Shown here one piece after another: positions 22,577 through 34,351 of a stretch of 50,684 nucleotides of DNA. The stretch's first letter is position 1, and every line of letters starts with the position of its first letter. Position numbers and translations under genes: made by a program. The notes under the pieces are model-generated. The model was not told the origin of the DNA. It made no database searches and was given only the letters and a program-made list of their open reading frames with translations. The DNA comes from Hypsibius dujardini (Eukaryota > Tardigrada > Eutardigrada > Parachela > Hypsibiidae), in NCBI GenBank assembly GCA_001579985.1, contig LRSR01004584.1:1-50684 (forward strand), read 5' to 3'.

Positions 22577-22853
22577 TCAGAAGAACCGATGAAGGAATAA
22601 CATCATTATAACTAAACGCCCGAAGAAACGCGAATTTATATTCTCAAAAGGTTAAATGTGGTGAAAACTGTTGTAGACGTTGCCACGCCCAAATCGGTCA
22701 AGGACGCTGGACCTTCTTCGAGAATCCCACCAATCGACTACACCATACCTATGGGAGGGAACACGTACGTATACCTTCCTTGACCTTACCTATATCTGGA
22801 TTCGTACTTCTGCGAACTGGAAATTGTATCGTACTCCTCTGTCCTCGTGTTAT

Positions 22854-23018
22854 AATCAACGACAAGATTGAGTACACTGGAGGGTCCGGGGCATTGGCAA
22901 AAGGGGCGGAGCAGGGGGTGGTCAAGTGGTTGATTGTTCGATTGTTTGAAAAGCACCCCCTGACCCGCCCCTTTTGCTCATTCCCCGGACCCTCCAGTGT
23001 ACTCAATCTTGTCATTGA
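22854..23018. mobile_element. MITE-like element, family G copy 1
   Basis: Left end GACAAGATTGAGTACACTGG pairs with right end CCAGTGTACTCAATCTTGTC; the inner part (GGAGGGTCCGGGG, CAAAAGGGGCGG) also pairs. Other copies are at 24039-24199 and 44721-44946. Confidence 0.93.
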
Positions 23019-23020
23019 CT

Positions 23021-23192
23021 CTATGTATTCCATGTATGTCCACTCTATGTACCGTATTCCATGTATGTATGTCCACTCTATGTATACCGTATTCCATGTA
23101 TGTTCACTCTATGTACCGTATTCCATGTATGTATGTCCACTCTATGTACCGTATTCCATGTATGTATGTTCACTCTATGTACCGTATTCCAT
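23021..23192. repeat. Satellite, about 33-38-bp unit, five copies
   Basis: Units of CTCTATGTACCGTATTCCAT followed by GTATGTATGTCCA recur. The first unit touches the right end of the family G element. Confidence 0.9.
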
Positions 23193-23358
23193 GCGGTAAT
23201 AATGTAATCGTTTTAATTGCTCAGTCACAATATTGCTTTGTCTCCACTTTTAGCAAGATAAAAGAAAAAGATCACCGTACCGATGACACTGGCTGCCGAC
23301 CGAGAAATTATGTACAAGAACTAAAACGGAACAATAGCTGTCCAAGGCTGTGCCCACA

Positions 23359-26300
23359 CTACAAGTAGAACATCTTGTTGAAGAGAGTGTCATGGGCGAG
23401 ATGGTGCAGGTTGACCGCCACTAACTGGGCGTGCTTCCGCGCATACTGATTCGGCGCCGGAACACGGATGGTACCCTGATGAGAAAATAAACGTGTAAGT
23501 CAGAAGAGAAAAATCCAACTTGTGAGATCTGGTTACAAATTTATTTGTTATAATAATATCTAAACTCTTTGACACCAGCAGAAATTAGTTAAAATTTATT
23601 AGTTCAATTTAATTAAAAACAATTATTTCAGCGACTTTCAAATTAAACCCACCAGGAGTCGAAACTTAATAAAATCATCAGCCAAAAACCGATATTACTT
23701 CATTTTGTACATAATTAAAACGCTCAACCCTCTGCAATTCAGAGCTAAACTGTAAATAAAAAGCCACAGTTAATTTACGGGCCAAATTAAATTAAAAATA
23801 ATAAACCATGATTCTAAATTCAAATTATGAAAAATAACTAATTTTACCATGAAAGTAATTTAATTTAAAAATTACCCTTCTAAGTTCTAAATCTAATCTA
23901 CAAAACAAAGTCACAGTTGACTTACCGGCCAGTTGAAGTACATATGGCACAACATGTAAGTGCCTGGAAGAGAAAATCAATGCAGATCTTAATCCGAAAG
24001 CCAGCAGCCCAAAACCCGACAAACTTTAGAGTGCGTACAATCAACGACAAGACTGAATAAACTGGAGGGTCCGGGGTATGGGCAAAAGGGGCGGAGCATG
24101 GGGTGGTCAGGTGGTTGATTGTTCGATTTTTTGTAAAACCACCCCCTGCCCCGCCTCTTTTGCCCATTCCCTGGATCCTCCATTGGTACTCAATCGTTAA
24201 CTGTACATTGCTGCATAATTTCCGGCGGCATCTTCTTATCGTCCACCAGGACGTCATAATAAGTCGGCGAAACGGTGCCTTCACGGACGGTCTGTGAGAC
24301 AATGTAGAAGTCGTAGCTGCGGAAGAGAGGAAAAGTACCAATACCAGAAGCAAAAAAATCATCTTCACTATACGTAAATACCAAAAAAGGCACAGTTACC
24401 GGAAAGGCCGAGTGACGACGTCGTCCACGATTGTACCAGGTGCAGGATTGCCGCCAGGGGTGTTGGGATCATTGGGATTGGCGAAGAAGCGCGCAGGGAC
24501 GTGCTTGTTGACCACCAGGTAGGTCAGTGTGATCGGTTTGGGCGTGACGACAGTCTTCAGCATCTCCCGGATCTTAACAATCTCTTTGCCGACAATGTTG
24601 GGCAACTGGCCCTCGCTCACGCCTATATAAACACATTTATTCTATGCAAACACATACATGGGACTTGTAAACAAATTCTCAAACAGACACGGTATCCGGC
24701 AGGATAACTCAGGAACGTCCGACATTTATTCTTTAAATGTATTGAAATATATTTTAAAGGGCTCCCAACAAGCGAATTTCGATTCAAATACGAAATATTT
24801 TCATTTGATTTAGAAGTCACAGAAATGGAAATTGATAGTAAATATATACTTTCAATATCAGAATATGTTATTTAAAATCTTATTATAAATGCCAAAAAGT
24901 GGCTCGAAGGTAAGGTACTGTATTTTCGCGTTAGACAGGGACAGTGGTACTGGAATGGAACGTGTGCACGGCTGTGTGCACCATACACACAGCACAAGCG
25001 CCGCGTGGCCGATTAAACGTTCCACAGCTCGTACGCTGTCCCTGTCTAACGCGAAAATACAGTACGTCCTTAATCGGACAGACAAAGACGATTCCGAGAC
25101 TGAAAAGAGACAGAAGAAGATGTACCGTCGCGGTAGATCATGACGTGATTCGGGTGAACGCCATTAGGTTCCTTGAACTTGTCCACGGCCTCTGGAATGG
25201 GAAGAGGGGATGTGCAAACCGAAAGATGAGAGAGAACAAGGAACCAAAGAACGAAGAACCAAGAAAGTACGAAACGGCCCGTGCTGCCTACGTTTGACAA
25301 GTTTGGCCACGACATCGTGCACCCCGTCGTCCTCGTCGGCCAGGTCGGCAAAGTTCATGTAGGCCGACATGTCCTTATTCCACGACGCGCACGCAGCCAC
25401 CGCCATCTTCTTTTCGATGCGATCGCGATGCCTAAGTAAAGAGATTAACCTTAACGACGGCATGAGCGTCGTGAAAAAAAGGGGAGAGCAGTAGGACAGC
25501 TTACATGTCAATGCCGATGATGGTGGTGGGCTCAGTGAATTTGAACTGTAAAAAATGGCCATCCGAAATAAGTCTTCTCCTAAAAGAAACACGACTGGGA
25601 CGATGATTAACATTAGGATGATACCTGCATTTTCCAGATAACACCACCGATCTTAGCGATGATCTGCATAGCCACCTTCGTCGCGACACTCTTCAGGCTC
25701 TTTGCCTCGGAGATGGTCTTCAGCAGCATCACCTGGGTAATGCCTGACAGCCAAGGAAAAAATAGTTCCAGACGTCACAAAACAAAATTCGAAACTTCCC
25801 AAGGAACTGAAACGAATGGCCTTACAGGGATTTGTGCAACACAATTGATGCTTGAAGGCGCTGTAACGGTCCACGGAATTATCCGGGAAGATGGCCAAGA
25901 CCTATCGGATCAGCGAGAGACATCACCAAAGACGCGTTTAGACCTTCCCGTACGGGGGGGGGGCAAGATTTTAAATATATTATATACATATATTATATTA
26001 TTATATTATATATTTTTAATATATTAACTACATTGGTATGATTTTCCTATTTTTATTCTAAAAAACGTCAGGGGGTACGCATTGGGTCGCTTTTTCGATT
26101 TCGGACGAGGGGGGGGGGGCAATTGCCCACTTGCCACCCCCTAGGACGCGCCACTGGACATCACTGCGGAATTATAATAAAACTCCCCCTTTTTATTAAA
26201 AGTAAAACTACATGTAAATTCGACACATTTTATTAAATTAGACTTGAATTTCTTGAAATTCACTAAATTATTGAACTAATTCCAATTGAATTATTTTTAA

Positions 26301-29300
26301 ATTAAACTCCAGTACAATTCGACATAATACCCCGTAAGAATTTAAATTGCGTTAAAAAATGATGTTACAGCGTACAAGGGCAAGGTTTGCGTGTCCATGC
26401 TGCATGGCGGCGTTCAAGAAGTGCTGGGCGGTGCTGCCTCCGACGTCCACGCTGCAGCGATAATAAAAATAGTTTCCTCACATTCAAAACACACGACCGA
26501 ATACACAAATGAAGCGAGAAACAGTGACGTACAATTTCGGTTCGGCCAGATTCTGCCCCATCGGCCGGCATACAATGCTGAGCTCCCTGGCGAAGTTGCG
26601 AGCGGTATTTTCCTGGCCAAAGTGCAGGCAGAGCCAGTTGTTGCCGATCTGGTTGCCCGGCTTGTCGGCGGAAGAACTGCGGATACCGGTCAGCCAGTCC
26701 GCACGCTGGTAGTCGGGAATCTACAAATACCCGGCAGCAAAAAAATAATATGAAACTGGAATCTAGAAAGGCGAGATCCGACAAATCGAATACTCCAAGA
26801 GTATTGGCACTCAATGTTTTTTTTAAATCAGTAGGAGGCGTTAGCGATACTCTGATCATGTCAAAAGATATGGGAGCGACTGGTGATCTACAACTAAAAA
26901 GTGGAGGCCAGTGCGTCAAGGAAGAGACGAGGGGCGTGTGGACATTGGCTACTTTTGGCAGTCCACACGCAAAATCAGCTGTTAACATAAGATAAACATA
27001 TTTTAAACCTGCATCCTGAAATCTTCCTGCAATAAATCGTCTTTTGCCCAACCAATTTTTTGTCCTCTACCGTCAAAAATTTGCCGGAGGAGCTGGGCTA
27101 TTCGACGGTGTCAGGTCATAAGGATTATTTAATGCTCATTAAAGGAATTTTTTGTGGAAGATCCGACCGAGCAGCAGAGTGTTCCCGAGGGTGCAGCCTT
27201 TGAAAATATCGATGCCGCGAGGACTTTCCTCGCCCTTTCCCCTCACGCATTGTATGCTATGACAGGCCATGTAGCGGACTTTTATTCGTTAAGCAGATAG
27301 AAGATCTTGTCGAGGTAAAAGGGTATGAAAACTTTCTTAGACCGTTGAGTACCGGTAGAGTTGCAAGGCGACCTAAATTCAGCCTCCTGGTTCTTGCCCC
27401 AAAACTTTTTGCCTCCCTGACTTGCAACACTCATTTTCAACGGCCTGAAAAGATTATGAACGCACTTCTCAAACTATGAGAGCCGTTTATTTGATTGTAT
27501 TGATTGATTGATTTGAGTAGATAGGAAAGAATTTAATTTTGAGAAAGAAGGAGCCTCACTTCTTTCGGCTGTTTCAAAAATTGGGCCAGTTCGAGATCAG
27601 TGGATTCGCAGCGAGAATAAGCTGGCGGAGAGCATCAGGACAAATTTATTCTGCGTGCCTCCGTGGAAACGAATTTTCCTCTCTTGCGTATCGATTCTAC
27701 CTCCTCAAATTTATTTTTCGAAACTTATCTGAGGTTGAAGTATTAGAATCATTACCATTATGATTAGAATATTAAAAAGACTCCAGACAAAATCGAGTGC
27801 CAAGACTTTCGGAGTGCCCCTCGTATCATTGTTAAACCAATCTGAATTTAAATAAAATAAATTAATCCTCGACCACAACTGATTTCAAACTTACTGTATG
27901 GTCGCAATTCTAAGATCCGTTTTTTTGGCCCTACCAGTAAATTACGATCCCCGGGCCAGCCTGTGTCCAGGGGGATTCACTGTTCTTTCGGCGCACTGAA
28001 TCAATCAACAATCGACATGGTTTTAGCTGAACGGAATTGAATCCGTGACGTCACACACAGTCTTCCATGAGGAAGGCGGGACTGAGCTGGCTCTTAGATT
28101 CGCGACAGTACAGTACCAGGTAAAGGCCGTTAACCAGGCCGCTTTTAGAAATCGTAACTTAACCAGGCCGGCAGGCCAACAGGTGGCGCATAAGTCGTTT
28201 TGTGAAGTCAACCCAGGGAGATGGAACCGAGTGGCGCCTCTACCGGACTACTTGCACACTTCTCCATTGAGATTCTTCTCTTCCTTTTTTTGGACTCGAA
28301 TTCGAACCGTGAGGCTTAGGAACGAACTAAAATGTGTCAGAGAATTTTTCTGAATGTTTTCAAGCCATCTGTTATGGCATGACAGCACTACAGCGCAGGA
28401 AAATCAACGTTGAAAAAACCGGCATGGTTAAGTTACGATGTCTAAAAGCGGCCTGGTTAACGGCCTTTACCTCGTACATGATGAATATTTACTGATTCTA
28501 AACGAATTAAAAAAACCCACCTTGCGATCACCCTGGAAGATGGGGAAGGCTTTCAGAGTGCGCCCTTGCAGCCTGACGAGTTCCGCCTCGTACTTGGTGC
28601 CCCACGATTCCAACTGCTCCTTAACACCGCCATGGCTAGTGAAAAAAAAGAATCGAAATTGTTATTTCAATTTATTTATTTACATATTATATACACTATT
28701 AATATTGAATAATTAAAAACGAATGAGATAGCACGTCACAGCAACTCAACCTGTTGAGAGCGGCTACAAATTCCAGAACTTTCACACGCCGCGGTTCCGG
28801 CGCCAGCTTGGTGTGCTCTGCAACGGCCTTCATCAGACGGAAATCGGCTTTCATCTTGTCAGTGAGACCGGTCATGTTGCACAGCTCGGGGATCAGGAGG
28901 ATATTCTCGTCGCGCTTGCGTCGCATGGCTTTGTTCGAGGGCTTTTTTATGAAAGAAAAGGACGGACACAAAAAAATTTCCATTCACGATTATGGTTTGG
29001 AAATATATTTACGAGGAGTAAAACCGGCACACCTTGACGATGACCAGAGGTTGATTCATGTCCTTGATGTTCTGATTGTAGCGCTGTTAACAAAAGTCGC
29101 TCGATGAAAACAAATACAGAATAAGTGCAGTGGCGCGCCGAGCTTTGGTTTAAGGGGGGGGGGTGTTTTTTATGGTATCCGAAATATTTCCGATAGAACG
29201 TAAGGGGGGAGTATTGCATGAAAATTCTCAATCATACTGTTTTTCTCTAATGGGGGACCCTTAGGGCACTTTTTTTCACTTTCAAGGGGGTTTTAGATCA

Positions 29301-32300
29301 ACAAAACACACCCCCCCTCGGCGCGCCACTGAATAATTGTAAGTTTTTTTCATACATGCACACAACATCCCACATACATGGTCACAATTTTGGGTGACAA
29401 GAGTTCGAGTCATTAGGGTGGTCTGAGTTTGAGCCACTCTTGGCTAGAACTTGCCACTGCTTTCTCCTGAATCTTTGATTTAATGCCCGGCGCAGCGGAA
29501 AAATTAGACTGAGGAAGCTGCTCTAAATTCCGCCAAAACAAACAGTTCAATCAATCGATCAATTGAGTAAAGGCTGCATGGTCAGCTGTGGTCAAGAGCG
29601 CGTGCGCACGGTGACCTAATTCGACTCGAACTCGACCACCCTTTTTGGCCTAAAGTCTGCCACCCAAAATTGTGGCCATGTGTGTACTAGTGCGGCGGCA
29701 ACTCACATTGCGGAAGTAATCAGCATAGCTAATACAGGTGGTCTCAAACGCTCCGGTAGCCGGATTCTTGCGACGACTCTCGAATGTATCCTTCGGCGTC
29801 TTTGTCCAGTCGACCTGGTCCACCTTGTAGAAGACGTGATTATAGGGCGTCTCCACCACCGAACCTTTGATGGCCTACAATGCATCCAGTCCCCACAAGT
29901 ACAGTGCATTAGACTCGACGAAATATGCTAATATAGTTTACCTTCAAACCCTCCGCCTGGCATTCCGGATCGGGGCGTCCTCGCTGCTTCGAGGATGAGT
30001 ACGCATCCTTGATCACCTCCAAAGCCGTTTGTCGTCTGAGCAAAACCAACAAAATCATTGTTCAGAACGAGACGACGATGAGCATAAAAGAATTAAATTA
30101 CGCTGAAATTCAATTTAAATTTAATCGAACAATTTCTAACGAAAGTAGCGCACACATACCGAATAATACGGAAGCGCTGGTCAATGGACATCAGAAGCGC
30201 GTCAGTGTCGTACTTGCCGATCGAGGCTTCGAAACCAGGCCAAATCTCGATGGGCTGACTAAAAACCAAACAAGTGAGGGTCAATAAAGATATTTTCATT
30301 TATCTCAGCATCCAGGATAACAATTCAGACAAGACCATTAAGGCAACGTACAGCCGGACAGCTCATATACCAGGAAAACAATACAGGCAGAGGATTCATA
30401 CAGAAATGAGACAGAAAGAAATGTAGCCATCAAAGCAAGGCAACGCAGCGAAGAGACAAGCAGAGGATTTCATACGGACGTGGGACAGACAGACATGGGA
30501 CCATCAAGGCAAGGCAACGCAAAGAAACCCAACGAACATACAGGCAGAGGATTCATACAGGCAGAGGATTCATACAGACATGGGACAGACATAAATGGGA
30601 CATCAAGGCAAGGCAACGCAAGGAACAGACTGAGAGAGGATTCATACAGACGTGGGACAGACATAAATGGGACCATCAAGGCAAGGCAACGCAAGGAACA
30701 GACTGAGAGAGGATTCATACAGACATGGGACAGACATAAATGGGACCATCAAGACAAGGCAAGGCAACGAACAGACAGACGGTCAGCCGACAAGAAATGA
30801 CACCAATCAAACAGACATGGAACAACTAACGCAATGCGCAGAGACAGATTAAAAGGCAGGAAATCAATTAAAACAAACATGGGACAATTTAAGGCAACGC
30901 AAGCACAAACAGCTCAAACGCCAAAACATGTTTCAAGCAAACGACGAAGTAAAACAGACGAATAAGCTTGGCACGACAATGATGAGACCGTAAACTCTTG
31001 CCGCGCACTTGGCAACACAGACATTGTCTTCCAATGTGATTGTAGCGAGCCATGCAAATTCAGATAATTTAAGCAGCGATAACGCACCCGCGGACTTCGA
31101 TGCGCTTCTTGGGATCGAAACAAGTGTCCATGATGCGGATCATGCCCATTTCGAGTTCCATGAAACTGCAAATGAAGACCAATAAAAATGTACAATGAAT
31201 TAGGCAAAAACCTAATTACGCAACATAAATAAGTGATTCAGCCGTTCAACAGCCGTACCGATTGAGTTGAGTGTTCAGCTGAACAAGGATCTGCCGGAAT
31301 TCATCCTCATTGCGTGGGTCCAGAGATTTCACCTGCTGCGCATTGACAGTGACCGGTGAGCCGTCCAGCATTCCCTCCCACTTATGCGCCTGTTAGGAAA
31401 GAACAGAAATCCCTTTACTAAATGGATGGCTAAAAAAATTGCATATTTAAATAAATCTAATCGGATAAAATATTCTAAGAGGCCGGGTTTTTAATGATTT
31501 TTCAGTCTAAATAAAGCAGTCCAGTCCATTCAAGGGAGAAACTCGAAAATTACCGTTCCCAGTTTGGCGAAACCTTTCGGGCCGGTGAAGAGGATGTTGC
31601 TGCGATCGTAGGTGTAGTCGACCTGTGAGAGGGCTTGTGCCTCGGCCCACTGCCGGATCAGCCGGAACCGCTGGGGAATGGTCACGTTCTCCGGGATGAA
31701 ATCGATGCGGTACTGGCAGATGATGTCATTCGACTTCCGGTGCACTTTGATGTAATTGGTCATGAGCGGGACCATCGCGCCAGACACACCTGTTGTTGTA
31801 CGAAAACCCACCAACCAAATAAAATTTGTGTAATTATTTAAAAACTTAATTATGATCAACAAATTAAAAATTAAAGAGCCGAAGAACTAAAATAAAAATA
31901 TAGCTTGCCGTTAACTTATCACGTGAACCGGCCAGCGCCCTTTGTGTGTAGACGGAAAATGCGACCAATGATTAAAAGGATTAGTTCTTAGGCGTAATCA
32001 CAAACCGGCCGAGATTTCAACGACCGCTGTACATGCTTATCTTCCATGATAACAGCAAGAAATGTGATCCATGTATACAGATCAATCAATCAATCAATCA
32101 ATCAATCAACCAAGTTAAACATGCTAAATAGAAAACGCAAGACAAAAAAGACAGGTCAACGGTGGCGCCACCATCAAACAAACAGTATTCATACTATTGA
32201 ACACAATCTTTAACTTTCATGTCCCTGCTTGCCAATTCCAAATCAAGTTTAATATGCATGGTAAAAAATGCACACTGCCATGGAAAAAGTTATTTAAAAA

Positions 32301-33154
32301 ATTTACCGCGCTTGTTCTCGAGGCCTTCCGGGCGAGTGAGAGGCAGCTTGTACTTTTCCGTAGGGTCGAACTTTGTGCGCTCTGCAAAGGTGATAAAACT
32401 GGTGAACCATGTCTTACCGACGAATCTAATTCCAAACCAAATTAGAACAACCGAAAAAGGTACCGGCGCTGTACGATAGAATAAAACAGATGAAAAGCGA
32501 AGTTTAAAGCGAAGAAAATAAACGCCCCTACAAGAGACGCTCCTGACATTTTGTTCTGAAGTCCAATATTGAAGAGTACTGTAAAGGAGGAAATCGATTC
32601 CGTGAAACTCTCAAACTTCACCCAAGGTCAGGCAAAGAAAGAATCAAGTAGAAACGGCATGCGAATGGGAATAAACTGACACCTCGCTCAAAGACGTCCT
32701 TGACATTCTGTTCAGAAATCGACCATTGAAGAGTGCTCTGAAGGCCGAAGTTCATCCCGCGAAACACCAAATCTTCACCCAAGGTCAGGCAGCGAAATGA
32801 TCAAGCAGAAACCGCGTGCGAATGGGAATAAATTGCCACCTCGCTCAAAGACGTCTCTGACATTTCAGATTTTCCTCGAAATTTGCCCGCCAAACAGCCT
32901 TTTTCACGCTGAAACCCCATCTAGCAAAAACATTTTCTCCTCCCCGAGATCAAACAAATATATAACCCTGCCGGAAAAGCATTCAGAAGTTGTCAACAAC
33001 GGCACCAACTCCGAGGATTCTTCGTAGAATAGAAAGTCAGGAACCTTTCCCATGCAAAAACACTACACCTACCGGGTGGCACGGGATTCTTCTCCGCTCG
33101 GGTGGCGGCCTCTTCCATTGTGATATCCGATGCGGGAGGTGCTTGGTCCGCCAT
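23359..33154 (-). CDS. piwi: Piwi-clade Argonaute protein
   Basis: Twenty-two exons: 33154-33073, 32381-32307, 31789-31554, 31389-31259, 31165-31088, 30258-30160, 30035-29942, 29874-29707, 29083-29033, 28941-28751, 28635-28521, 26720-26533, 26451-26376, 25901-25826, 25743-25625, 25545-25505, 25431-25292, 25191-25126, 24622-24400, 24316-24207, 23963-23926, 23475-23359. They sum to 2514 bases (837 residues), a normal Piwi length. Piwi proteins bind piRNAs and silence transposons. Landmarks are a PAZ segment ending ISYADYFRNRYNQNIKD; LIPELCNMTGLTDKMKADF; a MID segment CCTNPCITQVMLLKTI; and PIWI motifs IIGIDMH (Asp606), IYRDGVSEGQLPNIVG (Asp675), YDFYIVSQTVREGTVSP, MLCHMYFNWPGTIRVPAP and the C-terminal MFYL. 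The catalytic-His position is Arg812 (QYARKH), and no Glu is obvious at the Glu-finger position, so slicing may be impaired. No RG-rich N-terminal Tudor-binding cluster is seen. Introns are loaded with palindromic elements. Confidence 0.95.
24039..24199. mobile_element. MITE-like element, family G copy 2
   Basis: Same family as 22854-23018, with GGAGGGTCCGGGGTATGGGC and its complement. It occupies most of Piwi intron 20 (24206-23964); without it the intron would be about 80 bases, like its neighbours. Confidence 0.92.
24916..25064. mobile_element. MITE-like element, family E copy 2
   Basis: Ends TACTGTATTTTCGCGTTAGA / TCTAACGCGAAAATACAGTA in Piwi intron 18. Only a few differences from the copy at 20057-20203. 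Confidence 0.93.
25957..26156. mobile_element. Possible DNA-transposon remnant, family P
   Basis: In Piwi intron 13. An AT-rich core (ATATATTATATAC) lies between G-runs (GGGGGGGGGG) and an end GGACGCGCCACTGG that resembles the family I terminus CAGTGGCGCGCC. The other end is not clearly matched. Confidence 0.45.
28113..28478. mobile_element. MITE-like element, family H
   Basis: In Piwi intron 11: AAAGGCCGTTAACCAGGCCG pairs with CGGCCTGGTTAACGGCCTTT about 365 bp away, and inner GTAACTTAACCA pairs with TGGTTAAGTTAC. Confidence 0.9.
29128..29331. mobile_element. MITE-like element, family I
   Basis: Ends CAGTGGCGCGCCGAG and CTCGGCGCGCCACTG about 204 bp apart with adjoining G-run / C-run, in Piwi intron 8. 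The CAGTGGCG terminus is of a kind common to metazoan DNA transposons. Confidence 0.88.
29371..29684. mobile_element. MITE-like element, family A copy 2
   Basis: Full-length, diverged copy of 7202-7515 in the same orientation, in Piwi intron 8 next to the family I element. Confidence 0.9.
30437..30775. repeat. Minisatellite, about 73-bp unit, in Piwi intron 5
   Basis: Blocks such as GAGGATTCATACAGAC, GGGACAGACATAAATGGGAC and CATCAAGGCAAGGCAACGCA recur in order with length variation; the last two units are almost identical. The open frames over it arise from the repeat. Confidence 0.88.
32520..32900. repeat. Degenerate tandem duplication, about 160-bp unit
   Basis: In Piwi intron 1. CACCCAAGGTCAGGCA, GCGAATGGGAATAAA and CTCGCTCAAAGACGTC recur in order about 160 bases apart, with 2 to 2.5 copies. 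Confidence 0.75.
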
Positions 33155-33450
33155 GGTGCAGCTGATGAAGTGGACTTTTTTTCTGGAGGGAAAAATAAGA
33201 AGAGAACTTAGTCAACAACCCAATCAACTCAATCAACCCAATCAACTCAATCAAGCACAAGAAGCCTGATTTGCATTTAACTAATGGATCGATCAATCGA
33301 TACAGCAAAGCACTCAGGTGAAGTTTCAGTCGAAGGCTGATGGAAGGACGCACCAGAGCAGGAGAAACAGGGATTGTCTTTACTAGCAAAAAGCTCTTTC
33401 TTTTTTGGGCAATGAAAAATGGCAGCTGCAGGTGGTCAAACATCCAGACT

Positions 33451-33597
33451 ACAGTGAAAGTCCTGAGATTCCAACGACGTCACAGTGTCGTTTCTACTTT
33501 ACTGTCTCAAACTCCAAAGTAGCAACGGCAGGCTCCGAGCAAACGGTTCGATAGAAATAATCATACGTGACCGTTCGAATCTCAGGACCTTGACTGC
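33451..33597. mobile_element. Small MITE-like palindrome, family J
   Basis: AGTGAAAGTCCTGAGATTCC pairs imperfectly with GAATCTCAGGACCTTGACT about 147 bp apart, some 300 bases upstream of the Piwi start codon. Confidence 0.7.
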
Positions 33598-34169
33598 ACG
33601 AGGTAAAACTCGCAATGCGCGCCAGTTCAGAAATGTTTTACTGTAAATGCCGCGTTCGCACACTTTTCTCTCATTGTTTGTCGATGTTTTGGATTCAAAA
33701 AATAAGCAATAAATTGGACAAACACACATGACAATAATTTTGACAACAAAATCTAAAAATACAATTTTTTAAAAATGGAAAACGAAAAAGAAATCTTGTG
33801 GCTATTTTGATTGATATACGTCACGATTTTGCCCTGTTTGCCCTGTCGTTCGCAGCATTTATGCCAAATCAAAACCTGCGCAGCATTGGGAGTTTTACCT
33901 CGTAATATAGATTGCGAAAACTGGACAAAGAACTTGAAGTCTTGAATACCGAATTTATACTAGCAGCTCAAAACTGTATACCGGAATTCCGGATCTCTAA
34001 TAACAGGTAAGATCAGAGTTGACCTTGACAAAGCTCAACTTCCCCAAAGGGTTTCAGACAACGCAACGGACGAACTTTTACCCTGATGCTGCCGAGTCTG
34101 AGATTACAGAATGCTCATCGCAAGTCCGTCAACATTTACTCCACAATGTTTTGCCTTTCAAATCAGACG

Positions 34170-34316
34170 CTTCACATCTGACTCCAACCTTCACCGAACA
34201 AGAAAGCTTCACATCTGACTCCAACCTTCACCGAACAAGGAAGCTTCACATCTGACTCCAACCTTCACTGAACAAGAAAGCTTCACATCTGACTCCAACC
34301 TTCCCCGAACAAGAAG
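34170..34316. repeat. 37-bp minisatellite, four copies
   Basis: Unit containing CTTCACATCTGACTCCAACC then TTCACCGAACAAGAAAG, just downstream of the IDE stop codon (on its 3' side). Confidence 0.92.
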
Positions 34317-34351
34317 GTGAAAAAGCATCGCTATGCCTTTAAATTCCTTGA

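Larger units (their letters stand above)
22577..23358. other. Intergenic between F-box start and Piwi stop
   Basis: About 780 bases separate two minus-strand genes. They hold a family G element and, directly attached, a 33-38-bp satellite. No exon is seen. Confidence 0.6.
33155..34351. other. Intergenic between Piwi start and IDE stop
   Basis: About 1.2 kb, presumably containing the Piwi promoter. It holds a small palindromic element (33451-33597) and a 37-bp minisatellite (34170-34316). No exon is recognised. Confidence 0.55.

Noticed and set aside
26365-27051. 228-codon minus-strand frame
   Set aside because: It is Piwi exons 12-13 read partly in the wrong frame plus intron; the true exons are 26720-26533 and 26451-26376.
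30480-30852. Open frames rich in DRHKWDHQ-type repeats
   Set aside because: Products of the 73-bp minisatellite in Piwi intron 5.
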